From contig OX030960.1 of assembly GCA_943735955.1 (NCBI GenBank), positions 3,798,233-3,862,232 on the forward strand: a stretch of 64,000 nucleotides of DNA, given 5' to 3'. The notes under the pieces are model-generated. The model saw only the letters and a program-made list of their open reading frames with translations. It ran no database searches and was not told the origin of the DNA. The position numbers and the translations under genes were made by a program. Positions 50,420-64,000 of this stretch are shown here, piece after piece; positions within the stretch are counted from its first letter, which is position 1; each line of letters begins with the position of its first letter. This DNA is from Piscicola geometra (lineage: Eukaryota > Annelida > Clitellata > Hirudinida > Piscicolidae).

Positions 50420-52202
50420 CCTAGCAAGTCTTTTAGTTTTTGTATTTTTATTTTTATTTAACCGAAAGTAAGTTTGAGCTTTTTTTTAAAGACTTTAGTT
50501 AAGCAAAAGGTTTTATGGTGAAGCGAAGCTAAGATCTTTCATTATCCCTCATTAAACTGTTTTAAAACTATTTTACTGCTTCAAAACGACTGGAAATAGG
50601 TGGATCAAAAGTCTCAAAACTCAAAAACTGTATCGCTAATTTTTCTTCGTAAAACGGTATCTCACAGAAGAGAAAATAGTTTTGACACAAAAGCTAAATC
50701 AACATGCATGGAAGGTTGTTCCAGCTTGACGCACGTCACAATCGCTCCTGCCTTTCTTCCTTTTGATATATATGCCGCCCAGCCTTTAAGCAACATGCGT
50801 ACGTCTCCCATACAGTTCTCATACAATTTTACGTAGACCCTCACGTACAATATGCATACACAATAATAGACAAACGCACACACACACACACACGCACACA
50901 CACAAACGCACACACACACACACATGCACATACCACCCTCCAGCACTCTTTGCTCACACGTTGATCGATAGAAGACTCTTCCCTCATTTCTAATCACGAT
51001 CTCTCCTTTTTTTATATTCGCAATACATCTTCACTTCTTTTTTACCTTTTCTCTCGATTCTGTTTCTTCTCGAGCTGGAACAGTGCAGTGTTACAAGGAG
51101 CTGGTGAATACGGAAAGTAAGGTTGATGAAATCTAAATAAATTCAACGATTTTGCCTCAACGAAGACAATAGTGTTAACTCATTTAATAGAAAAGAAGAT
51201 AAAAAAACGTAACACTGTTTTATGACTTTTTAAGAAAGCAAAAAACTTAAAAATAACTTGTTTGTCAATAAATGTAAAAATAAAAATAATTATTTTTAAT
51301 ATATTAAAGGCTATTCACTGATTAGAAAAGTTTTTCTGCGACGTTTAAATCTTTTGGTCTTAAATTTTCTTTTTTAAATCGTTTTATGGTTTGCGGCCTT
51401 TTAAGGATAATAAATAAATAAAAATAAGCAACAAGAAAATTGCCATAAAAAAGCTTAGCATAAATTTGATTTGTAAAAAAAACATTTTTATGCTTTTTCA
51501 AAATATATAGGTGTGGGCAATATTATGTAGTTAGCCATGTACCGTGCAATGCAATACAAAGATGCCACTCAACATTTTGCTAGCACTAATAAATAAAAGT
51601 CCACAAACAATTTTTTAAAACTTCACGAACTTGCGAAAAAAAAGCAAAAATATGACTGTGATTTTATTATTTTAAACTTTCATTACTAACAAGTAATTTA
51701 TAAATGAGAAGTGATTTTTCTAGCCTAACTAGACTCCAGTCTCATAATGCTCCAAAGCCACACAATCTCATTTAATTCACTGATGCCTCCACACTTCATG
51801 AATTAGCAAATAAGTTTCTGTTCCTTTGAGATTATTTTGTTTATTTGTGATTAGTAGCCGTAGTAGTATTGAATTGATCGTTGTAAAGGTTTAAATAAAA
51901 TATTTACCTTTCAGTCTCTACGCTATAGAAATGATATTTAAAAAGTTATGGAATATTTTCTGGCAGTAACAGTTGATAATATCTGGAAATATTGTAGAAA
52001 ACCCCCATAAATGGTCACCTTCCCATAAATACACAGACACGCTTATAACATACCCATAAAGAAAAAGAATACCGCAGTATTGTGTAGAACACAATGTGTA
52101 AGGAGGTTGATGGGTATTGCCTTGGTAAAAGCAATCAGGCAGGCGTACACTGACACAGGAAGCTGCAGTATCGACGAATCATTAATCTCCTCACGCATCC
52201 TC
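50420..52202. other. Upstream flank of the NCAM-like gene
   Basis: No exon recognised. It presumably carries the promoter and any non-coding 5' exon of the NCAM-like gene. The (CA)n tract at 50874-50934 lies about 460 bp upstream of the ATG. Confidence 0.45.
50874..50934. repeat. Interrupted (CA)n microsatellite
   Basis: CACACACA with CG and AA interruptions, about 460 bp upstream of the start codon of the NCAM-like gene; not adjacent to an exon. Confidence 0.9.
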
Positions 52203-52489
52203 TCACACATTCAATACTACTTTCCCATATTCCCATGCCATGATATTTAATTTAGTGTTTTTGAGGCGAACACTTTTTTGCTCAATACCAAAAATCGATT
52301 TAATGGCTCTCCTGGGAGCTGTTTTGTGCTCTTTCAAAACTACCGCCTGAATAATCTTGAGCTGACTCTATAGTATTTCTCATCCATTATTGCCACTTGA
52401 GATGCAAGAGCTTGCGCCGCTTCCTGGACACTCTCCTCAACTGCTTGCCGTAGCATAAGAGCTGTAATGAATCCCCTTGAACGAGGCAT
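52203..52489 (-). pseudogene. Unrecognised coding-like segment, apparently frameshifted
   Basis: From an ATG at 52487-52489 the minus strand encodes 49 residues (beginning MPRSRGFITALMLRQ, then AVEESVQEAAQALASQ) with balanced composition quite unlike the AT-driven frames around it, stopping at 52340. One frame over, the sequence continues open for about 45 more codons (VVLKEHKTAPRRAIKSIFGI) to 52203. Either a frameshifted remnant or an exon ending at the GTAGTT near 52343. No family recognised; it may also be chance. Confidence 0.2.
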
Positions 52490-52595
52490 ATTAATATATC
52501 GAGTAATCATTAATGATTGTTATTACAATTATTTTTATTATAATTTTAATTGTTTATTCATTTATTAATAATTACTTTTTTTGTGCTATTTTCAG

Positions 52596-52802
52596 TGCAT
52601 ACGGGTCGACATTTATTCCAACAATGACACAAGACAACAACAAGTTCCAAATTCCATTAATTGAGTGTGTCTTTAGTGTTTGCAATATTGTAGCAGACGA
52701 TTACTATAATGCTTTTATGAATAACTTTAATGCGTTCATTCGCTTCACCGAATCAACGGCATTTGCCGGTGACTGCGAGCACAAGCGGTTGTATGGAAGA
52801 CG
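52596..52802 (+). CDS. Candidate orphan exon, unrecognised
   Basis: An excellent acceptor (TGTGCTATTTTCAG ending at 52595) opens a 207-bp frame of about 68 codons (AYGSTFIPTMTQDNNKF, then IPLIECVFSVCNIVADDYY) that ends at a good donor GTAAAG at 52803. Composition is protein-like, with several Cys, Tyr and acidic residues. No family was recognised and no flanking exon was found, so it could be coincidence. It lies about 100 bp from the minus-strand segment at 52203-52489. Confidence 0.22.
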
Positions 52803-54369
52803 GTAAAGCTAAGAAGATCTGAAATAAGTGAATAAATATCGAATTCATGAAGAATGTATGCTGCATTCGCAGGCGTGGAAGAAACAAAAAGTATAAACGC
52901 ACAACTCGAAACAGTAACAAAAAGATGGTGTATCCTTGAAAGGTAGTTGGGACAATGGTAGACACTAGCATGAGGCTTGCAACACCATGCAGTTGTTGAT
53001 GATGGTGGTGGCCGAGTAAGAGCCTGTCTCGATCGAACTCCACATTAAAAACTCTTTAAGGAGCACCAAAGACGACGGCGCATGCCTTCTCAAATGCATC
53101 TTTCAAAAACAACGAAGGAAAGAAAGAACGATGAAGTAAATGAGATTTACCGTGTAACTAATTACAAGTGGAGGAATTTAGGAAGATGGAAGTGATGCTT
53201 TGTCAAAGGAGAATGGAACAAAGACAATAGTTATGGTAAAAACCAGGGCATACGTCATGTGCAAAGTTTCATTACGTCATCATAACAAAACTCCATGATG
53301 TCATAAAAACAATAACAATTATAAATACAATGACGGATTAAATAAATGCTTAGGAAAAATGTAAACAGCAAGAAACAATGACAACACGATTCGTCTCCAC
53401 AACTTGCATACAAGCCACAGAAGAAGATGATACATAAAAGTTGCACGTCACATAAAATAAATAATAATAATAATCGCTGATGTGGCTAACAGTAACACCA
53501 CTGCGTGACGGAAAATGTCATTAATATGAACAACTGGGAAGAGAGAAGATGTAACACAGAATGTAGGAGTGATGATGGATGAGTGGATGGATGGAAGAAT
53601 AGAAAAGATGAGAGTGAACGAGGTATGTATAGGAGTGGACGAGAAAGAGGATGAGGATGAAAAAGATGGATGGAAACATGGTGATGCTCTAGCGCACAAG
53701 CTAGAAAGAAGCATCAGATAGAGTATGTTGCAATTGGTTGTTCAATGCATGCCCGCATGCCAGCACACAGCACCAAAGGATAATGCAATCGAGACAGACT
53801 GACACTCGATAGGTACAGAGGCTTATGTGAGTGGAGTGGAGTGATGATGACGTGGAAAGATGGATATATGGCCATGGAGGAAAAAGCGGTTGTGGTGGAT
53901 GATGATGGTAGTTTTGATGATAATGATGGTGGTTGTGGTGATGATGGTGGTTGTGATGATGATCGTGGTGGTTGCTTCTAATGCAGGATGTCTAAGCTAA
54001 TCGTATATCCACCATTCAAAACCAGTAACTAGGCCTAAGCCTCACAAACTAATTATCAATGGCATCGTCATCATCACCACCATTAACGTATGATAATGAT
54101 GATAGTGATGAAAAAAGATGGCGTGACATCATCATCACCACCACAAAATGATGATGATGACAGTGATGATAAAAAATGGCGAATGAGATCAACACGATTG
54201 TAACTAAATGATCTACAAGTTAAAAGAAGCAGCTAAAGGAATTGGAAAACAGTTCATCATGATCATCATCATCACTCTATCCTCTCTCATCATCATCATC
54301 ACCACTCTATCCTCTCTCATCATCATCATCATGGCTATCATTGCCCATTGACTTCTGATAGCACATCAC
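52803..54369. other. Intergenic, with many GAT/CAT tracts
   Basis: The 3' flank of the PKNOX gene. From about 53880 to 54360 it is mostly GATGATGGT- or CATCATCAC-type repeat, including two copies of a segment with TGATGATAAAAAATGGCG near 54100-54180 and the 30-bp duplication at 54271-54330. No gene recognised. Confidence 0.5.
54271..54330. repeat. 30-bp exact-length tandem duplication
   Basis: Two units at 54271-54300 and 54301-54330 (core CACTCTATCCTCTCTCATC) differing at one position, embedded in CAT repeats about 40 bp beyond the PKNOX stop codon. Confidence 0.9.
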
Positions 54370-57994
<3,625 letters not shown>

Positions 57995-58539
57995 TTGATC
58001 AAAATTGAAAGTCTCTTATGAAGTTTGATTCTAGGATTATATTTTCTTGCACTCAAAGACTTTTATTGTTTCGAATGTATTCGTTTACAATTAAAAGTGT
58101 TTTCAATTTTTTTCCAATATTCAAAAATATAGGTATATGCAATTATTCGATTCACAAAACAATTATTTTATTAGTTTATAGATAATTATCAATAAATTAG
58201 ATGTAAAATGGCCGACAGAGATGGGCCAGTTGAATTATAAATTACACTGTATTTTTTCGTGAAATGTAAAAAAACTAAAATTTAATTCTATTTCAAACAA
58301 TAAGTTAAATAATCTTTTAACAATTTAACAACAATCATTGAGTAAAAAATTGACTAGTCTCCTTCAAGTCAATCCATACAATTGGCAGATTAGTCCTTGC
58401 AGAATATTTCTTGCATTTCATTCTTTTCAAAAATTAAGTTAAACTCAGAACCGTAGGAAAACTTAAGCCATACTTTAAAAAATACTCTGAAATTTTTTGA
58501 CGAATTTAAAAGACTGTCTTTTAAACTAGTTTGAAAGTT

Positions 58540-58661
58540 CTTTTACACAACAAGACAATAATTTTTTGAATATTAAGTTTTTTAAATAAAGTGTTTGTTT
58601 CTTTTACACAACAAGACAATAATTTTTTGAATATTAAATTTTTTAAACGAATTGTTTGTTT
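58540..58661. repeat. 61-bp tandem duplication
   Basis: Units 58540-58600 and 58601-58661 both begin CTTTTACACAACAAGACAAT and differ at only a few positions, so the duplication is fairly recent. Confidence 0.9.
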
Positions 58662-58740
58662 TTTTGTGGCCAAAGAGATAATTGTGGGAATAAAAAGTTT
58701 CTATCTCAAAAGGTTTCTGAAATTATAAATTTCCCCATCA

Positions 58741-58798
58741 TTCAATCAATCAAATAGATTTCTATAGCGCTCTTCTTTAAATTCAAGAGCGCTCCCAT
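58741..58798 (+). repeat. Dispersed AATCAATC...AGCGC repeat, copy 3
   Basis: TTCAATCAATCAAATAGATT, then CTATAGCGCTCTT, a 10-bp spacer and AAGAGCGCT. The arms AGCGCTCTT/AAGAGCGCT are perfectly complementary. Same layout as 24396-24473 in the opposite orientation. Confidence 0.6.
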
Positions 58799-59360
58799 GA
58801 CAATTATAAATGACAAAAATGAAAAAAGTTCCCCCAAATAAAAAGTTGAAGCTATGGCCAAGTTTATTCTATTGAGTGAAATATTTTTCAAATGAATTAT
58901 TCAATAAATTCAACCCCCTCTATGATATTTTCTTCCTTTTAATTACGATTTTTGGCTACAGGCTTAGTTAAGCTCTAACGAGAATGATACTGAAAAAACT
59001 TTAAACTGAAGACCATTTATTGAGTGCCTTTGTAGGCTATTCATAAGCTAAACTATGAATTCGACAAAATGAAAACGTGAAAAGAACATTCTCTAGTCCA
59101 GGGTCACTAAAAACTGTTCGAACCGTTGTTTTTCGAAATTTATTAAAAACTCATTATTGTCGCAAACAGCTTTTTTACTAAATATTGCTTGATATAATAA
59201 TACTTTTAAACTATTTTGTATTCAAAAAACCATTATCGAAATAGAAAAATAAAGTATCAAGTTTGAAACGAACAAATCTGACGACCACTTCCAAGTTGAA
59301 TGCAATTCTTAAAGAGCGTTTATAAATTTCCAAACACTATACGGTAAATAAATTTCATAA

Positions 59361-59366
59361 TTTATT
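59361..59366 (-). terminator. Probable calponin-family polyadenylation signal
   Basis: AATAAA on the minus strand (TTTATT on plus), 60 nt past the stop codon at 59426-59428. Confidence 0.6.
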
Positions 59367-59425
59367 GCATTTTGAAAAGTATTTCACGACCATCATTAAA
59401 AGCTTTCATTGCGAATTCCAAGTTA

Positions 59426-61830
59426 TTATGCAGCAGCGACTGCTTCTCCGTTTGTGGCTTCTTGGGGAGCGGCAGCTGCGGCGGCGGCGGCCCTGGCAGA
59501 GTGGAAGTTGGGGTCAGAGATGGCTCCATGGCTGATGTCCTGGATGTTCAGATCGGCTCCGTGGCGCACAGCTCCGAACGAGATTCCAGACATGGTGGCG
59601 CATTTGTTGGTTCCCATCTGCAGACCCAAGACTGACGATCCTTCCTTACTGACGTCATCGGCTCTGATGTCAGCCACGTGACGAACGGCTCCGAAGGACA
59701 TGCCGGTCTGGGTGGCGTATTGGTTGGAGCCCATCTGGGAGCCCACGGTGGCCTGTCCCTCCCTGCAAAGGTCGTCTGCACGGATGTCTGCAACGTGCCT
59801 CACTCCTCCGATCACCATGCCAGACTGCGAGGCGAATTTGTTGGTTCCAGCCTGCAGACCCACAATCGTCTGACCCTCCTTGTCCAACTCATCGGCTCTG
59901 ATGTCAGCGGCGTGGCGCACTGCTCCGATGGCGGTCATTCCGCACTGCGAGGCGAACTTGTTGGAGCCTGCCTGCATGCCCACGATGGTCTGCCCTTCTT
60001 TCAGCAGGTCGTCGGATCGGATGTCAGATCCGTGGCGCACTGCCCCGATGGCGGTCATGCCGCACTGCGAAGCGAACTTGTTGGAGCCAGCCTGCAGGAT
60101 GACCAGACCATGGGCGTCCTTGCAGATGTCCTCAGACCTGATGTCAGCTCCGTGACGCACGCCACCAATCGTCATTCCGGACTGAGTGGCGAAGCGGTTG
60201 GTGCCAGCGATCAGGGAGAGTTCCTTGTTGCTCTCCTTGATGATGTCGTCAGCACGGATATCGGCACAATGCCTCACACTGCCGATCCTCATGCCCTTCT
60301 GTGTGGCGAACTTGTTCGAGCCGGCCTGCAGTCCCACGATTCCATGGCCTTGTCTGAGCATTTCCTTCGAGAAGTTTCTTGGCGCCTGTTCAGTGAACTT
60401 GGGTCCGATCGTGGTAGGGAATCCGTGTCTTTGCGCCTGAATGTGAAATTAGTTTTCAATGAGACAGTAATTAGACTTGGAAAAAATGACTAACGTTTTC
60501 GATAAAAACAATATAAAATGAGTTTAAAGAATATTTTTACAACTAATAAATCAAACTTTCAAAAATAATAATTTTATTTAGACAATCACCAACTTCACTG
60601 CCGAGGATCTGGAGGCAGGAGATGACTTGAGGCATGTTCCTGCCCTCGTACAGGTCAACGGTGTGGAAGATTCCAGTCTTTGTGACTCCGTACTTCTCGC
60701 AGAAAAGCAGGAAAGTCTGAATGTTTTCCATCTGAAATTTGTTGAGATTTGGTTTGGTATGGAGTATGAAGATGGGAGAAGATGGCTTACCCGCAAACTA
60801 TCATAAAATAATTAATTCCATAAAAATACAGTTTAAACTTTTTTTCAAAATCATTTGCAACGTTTAAAACAGCCATTGAAGAAGATTCAAACTCCGTTGC
60901 GAAAGGTAATTCCAAGTACCTGCTTGTAGGGGATATCTTGAGTGTTGAGTCTCAGCTTCATCTTCTTGGCGGCAGGAGGGCATTGGGGACTGTCTTTTTG
61001 CAGCAGGCGCACCAGGCTGCACACATCGAGAAAAAAACTTAATTAACGTTTAAATCCAAAGGATAATATATTATACGTTCTTGATGGATCGTACTATCAC
61101 ATATGAAACTACTCAAGTTCTTGATGCGTTATTATTAATAAACACAATGAAAATGAAATTTAAAAGACACTCATAAACCTCTCACAAAAACTCCTCTTTT
61201 CTGCCTACCACCAACTTGACGAGAGCTTGTCCGTCTCGGAGGGCGTTCTCGACTGATGACATGCCTCCTTCGATGTCCAGACTCAGCAGCTGCTTCAGCC
61301 AGTCAAGCACCTCCGACTCCACTTGAGGATCGTAACGGGAAGCGATCTATGATGGGGTAGAAGTACTAAATGTATTGGAAAAAAATATTCGGTGAAGTAT
61401 TTTTTTATTGTTTATTAGAGCCATCAAAAAGTCTGTTGGAGATTATAAGTTTTTAATCTATTTAATCTTTTTTCAATTTAAAGTTTTATTTTTTACTTTG
61501 TCTCATCTAGATTGACTAATCAGTCGAATCTCTAATGTCTAATCTAGTTTTGTATTTTGACAGAAACTATGTTTATATAGGAAAGAAATATTTTATTATT
61601 TTTGAACGATAAAATTATTTTTTTATATATCATGGCTTCATCAAGGCCTTCTTTTTTCTTATAGCTTCTTTCCTCGAAGCCTTTCTATTATTACATTTAA
61701 TTTAGAAATCCAAATTGATTCAATTAGAAGTTTAAAAAAGGCGAAAATACGCAATAATAAGCTCATTTAGTAGGGCAACCTTGTTTCTGACCAAGACCAT
61801 GTCCCCGGCGGCTTCAGCTCTTTTCGACAT
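59426..61830 (-). CDS. Calponin-family protein: one CH domain plus seven calponin (CLIK) repeats
   Basis: Actin-binding cytoskeletal protein, probably of muscle. Exons 61780-61830, 61216-61346, 60920-61016, 60594-60731 and 59426-60436; phases close at 475 aa. A CH domain (about 18-137) shows YDPQVESEVLDWLKQLL, LRDGQALVNLV, the MENIQTFLLFCEKYGV block and HTVDLYEGRNMPQV. The linker AQRHGFPTTIG leads into seven repeats of about 40 residues (about 170-445), each built on GLQAGSNKFASQ-GM-IGAVRH-ADIRADD, all encoded by the single last exon. The protein ends in an Ala-rich tail. Vertebrate calponins have one CH and three repeats, transgelins have one, and UNC-87-type proteins have about seven repeats but no CH, so this combines both plans. 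The start ATG directly follows TTTCAAG, so a 5' untranslated intron or leader splice is possible. Confidence 0.95.
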
Positions 61831-64000
61831 CTTGAAATCAGTGACAAGAACGAAGTTGAAATGGAGTATAAAGTTTCAATGAATTCGCAAGTAAAAAAGC
61901 TACGAGATAATCACTCAGAAGAAGTATAGGCAACTTTGTAAACTAAACTTCAGTCTTGGATTTAAACTTTAAATGCGGATTCTTCGAGATGCAAGCTTCG
62001 AAACTAGAAGCCTTCAGAAAGTTCAACCAGCTGCTTAAGGCGGAAAGTATCTTAAATATCTCTCATACCAGTCTCTATACCAGGCTCCTATACACTTATA
62101 CAAACATACTTTGCCAGGCATGATTGTATGCGCAAACACAGTCGAGAGGATGTTGGGTTGTTTTGTATGTTTTCATTGCGAGATGCTTTACTTCATGCTG
62201 GAGTGTATGATGCAGATTGGAATGGCTTGAATGTATGTGATTGGCATTATCGGCTATTTTTAATTCTGGGCACTTTCCTTTATTGGAGTAGGAATGGAAG
62301 ACCTTGTTTATGCAACTTTCAAGCGTCACACTGCATTTCCTGGTATTAAAATGGTCAAATGAGCCATTTTTATGAGTTTTGCCTCGAATCCATTCATGAA
62401 TTTGAAAAGTTGAATCATGAAATAAGTTCTATTTAGGCTATTTATTTATTTCATCTATCAAATTGGTATGTTGTAGATGCATTTAGCAATTAATAATTTC
62501 ACATTGTATAACGCCCACTAAACCTAAAGTATTTAATATTCGAAGTAATTTTGTTTAAGTTGTTTGAAAAGATCGTGATGCTAAGTGGGTGTGAAATTGG
62601 CTTATTATGGAGAATTAATAAACCATACTGGCTACTATTTAATTAGAATAACTCATATCTCGCTAATTGGTGAAATGGTTTCATTTAAACCTGGTAAATG
62701 CATGATTGATTATTTATTTTATAAAGTTATTCAATCTAAACTGTTTGGATTCTTATTACTATTTACATATATTTTCTCTTAATTCTTACACTTGACTTCC
62801 ACGCAAATTCTTAAACATCATTACCATCAAATCTAACTCTTCTTCTTCATCATCATCATAATTTTTTAATCATTACCATGGCCATAATCTTCTTCTTCAT
62901 CTCCCTCATGGAAGGCAAACATCAGCAGCAAAGATGGAGGTTTACAAGGCTTCGCAGCAAGGCAACTCACTCCCGCATAACTTCGCAGCCGACTCCAGAA
63001 TACCTCCCCCTCACCCTTCTCAGCATCTCTCTCCATTTCTATCAAACTCAATCTTCCTTGTGTTTGATATAGTGTTTTTTTTAGTCTATTCTTGTTTTGT
63101 CTCACATTTGAGTTCTTAAATAACTCTTTTTTCCAAATTCATCTTATCGAATTTTCCTAGGGAGAGTACTTTTATTACAACTTTAAAAAAGTTTTTTTTT
63201 CTACAATTAAAAGTTGTTATTTAATATTTTCAGCATTTACATAGAGGTATTTTTTTGTGTACTTTTGACAGTTCTGATAGGACTTTTTAGGAAATATTGT
63301 ATGCAAACGCAACAATAATACCCTCTCAAATGAGAACAAAAGATAAAATACACATAAATGCAAAGAATATAATATTAATAATAAAATAAATTATTTCTGT
63401 ATTTTTTAAAACGTTCTTTTTTAATATTTCATCTCTGCTCTCGTTTGCCATTTTTCTTTTTTTTGGCGTTTTATAGCGTATACTTCACCGTTCTTTATTC
63501 AGCCTTCTATTTGCATAGAGCTATGCAGATCGAATTGGGATGCTGGCTTTTGTGTGCCCACCTCCAAAGATGATCGAGCCTGAAAGTTCTCAATTCAGTT
63601 GTTTTAGAAATGAGATTAGTTTGCCAATGAAATTAATATTTCCCTCCGCAACAGGCTGAAAAGAGCGTGAGGCGATTTGACTAGCAAGTTTTCCAATCGA
63701 AGATTTTGTTAATCGAAGTAACTCTCAGATTAAGATTTCATTGAAATGGCATTTAAACCACGATCTTTGTATGCCATATTTGCGCTTCTTCAAAAACGTC
63801 TCGTCCTTATCAAACTAAAATAATTATATTTTTTATTCCTTGTAGTTGCAACCATCCAATGCTTATTAATAGAACATTAATGCCAGCTGAGCTTTCCCAC
63901 CGTTGTGAGAGCAGGCTTTGATTAACATGCTTTTTCTTCGTTACACGCCTAGCGTGCGCTTTTTTCTTTTTTCCAGATCGCTAGTGTTTTCATAATTTAT
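61831..64000. other. Calponin upstream flank; no further gene recognised
   Basis: AT-rich DNA. Complex segments near 62130-62340, 62870-63020, 63470-63590 and 63840-63990 stand out in composition; the open frames over them show no family resemblance. They may be regulatory or 5' untranslated sequence of the calponin gene. Confidence 0.4.

Larger units (their letters stand above)
57995..59425. other. Intergenic: PKNOX upstream flank and calponin 3' flank
   Basis: No exon recognised. AT-rich, with the 61-bp tandem duplication at 58540-58661 and a dispersed repeat copy at 58741-58798. The calponin polyadenylation signal is at 59361-59366. Confidence 0.5.

Noticed and set aside
59678..60493. Plus-strand open frame of 271 codons
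   Set aside because: It is the antisense shadow of the calponin repeat exon; the long opening arises from the repeated, GC-richer codons on the other strand.

Overview
The window is nuclear DNA from an invertebrate animal. It is AT-rich, the genes are split by short GT-AG introns, and simple repeats (CA, CAT/GAT, GGAT) are abundant. The gene set includes a SUEL-type lectin, a RAD51B, an NCAM/Fas2-like adhesion molecule, a MEINOX-type PKNOX homeobox gene, and a CH-domain protein with seven calponin repeats. This fits a spiralian or other non-insect, non-nematode invertebrate; I cannot name the species. No bacterial, viral, CRISPR or organelle sequence is apparent.

Layout. At the left edge (about 1.2-2.65 kb, minus strand) two exons together encode one SUEL/galactose-binding lectin domain; the rest of that gene was not located. 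About 27 kb follows (2.65-29.5 kb) with no recognisable coding sequence. It holds AT-rich DNA with scattered islands of more complex, GC-richer sequence that could be regulatory. From 29.5 to 61.9 kb lies a dense block of six genes. Their exons could be joined by hand with every reading phase closing: SGPL1 (plus strand, 18 coding exons, 558 aa), then on the minus strand SRD5A3 (6 exons, 299 aa), RAD51B (9 firm exons plus a tentative first one, about 464 aa), an NCAM/Fas2-like Ig-FN3 receptor (14 exons, 1053 aa), a PKNOX/PREP TALE homeobox gene (9 exons, 622 aa) and a calponin-family gene (5 exons, 475 aa). The last 2 kb shows no gene.

How they relate. The genes are ordinary single-copy animal genes with unrelated jobs: sphingolipid breakdown, dolichol synthesis, recombination repair, cell adhesion, transcription and the actin cytoskeleton. 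They do not form a pathway cluster. RAD51B and SRD5A3 are unusually close: same strand, 215 bp from stop codon to start codon. SGPL1 and SRD5A3 are convergent, with 813 bp between stop codons.

I found no convincing new biological system. The best leads are the high share of splice donors with T at position +3, tandem repeats that run directly into many 3' splice sites, the RAD51B/SRD5A3 spacing, acidic and Asn-rich insertions in RAD51B and PKNOX, a Val at homeodomain position 50, the CH-plus-seven-repeat calponin protein, a small dispersed hairpin repeat family, and two unexplained coding-like segments near 52.2-52.8 kb. All exon boundaries were read by eye; no alignment or prediction software was used.
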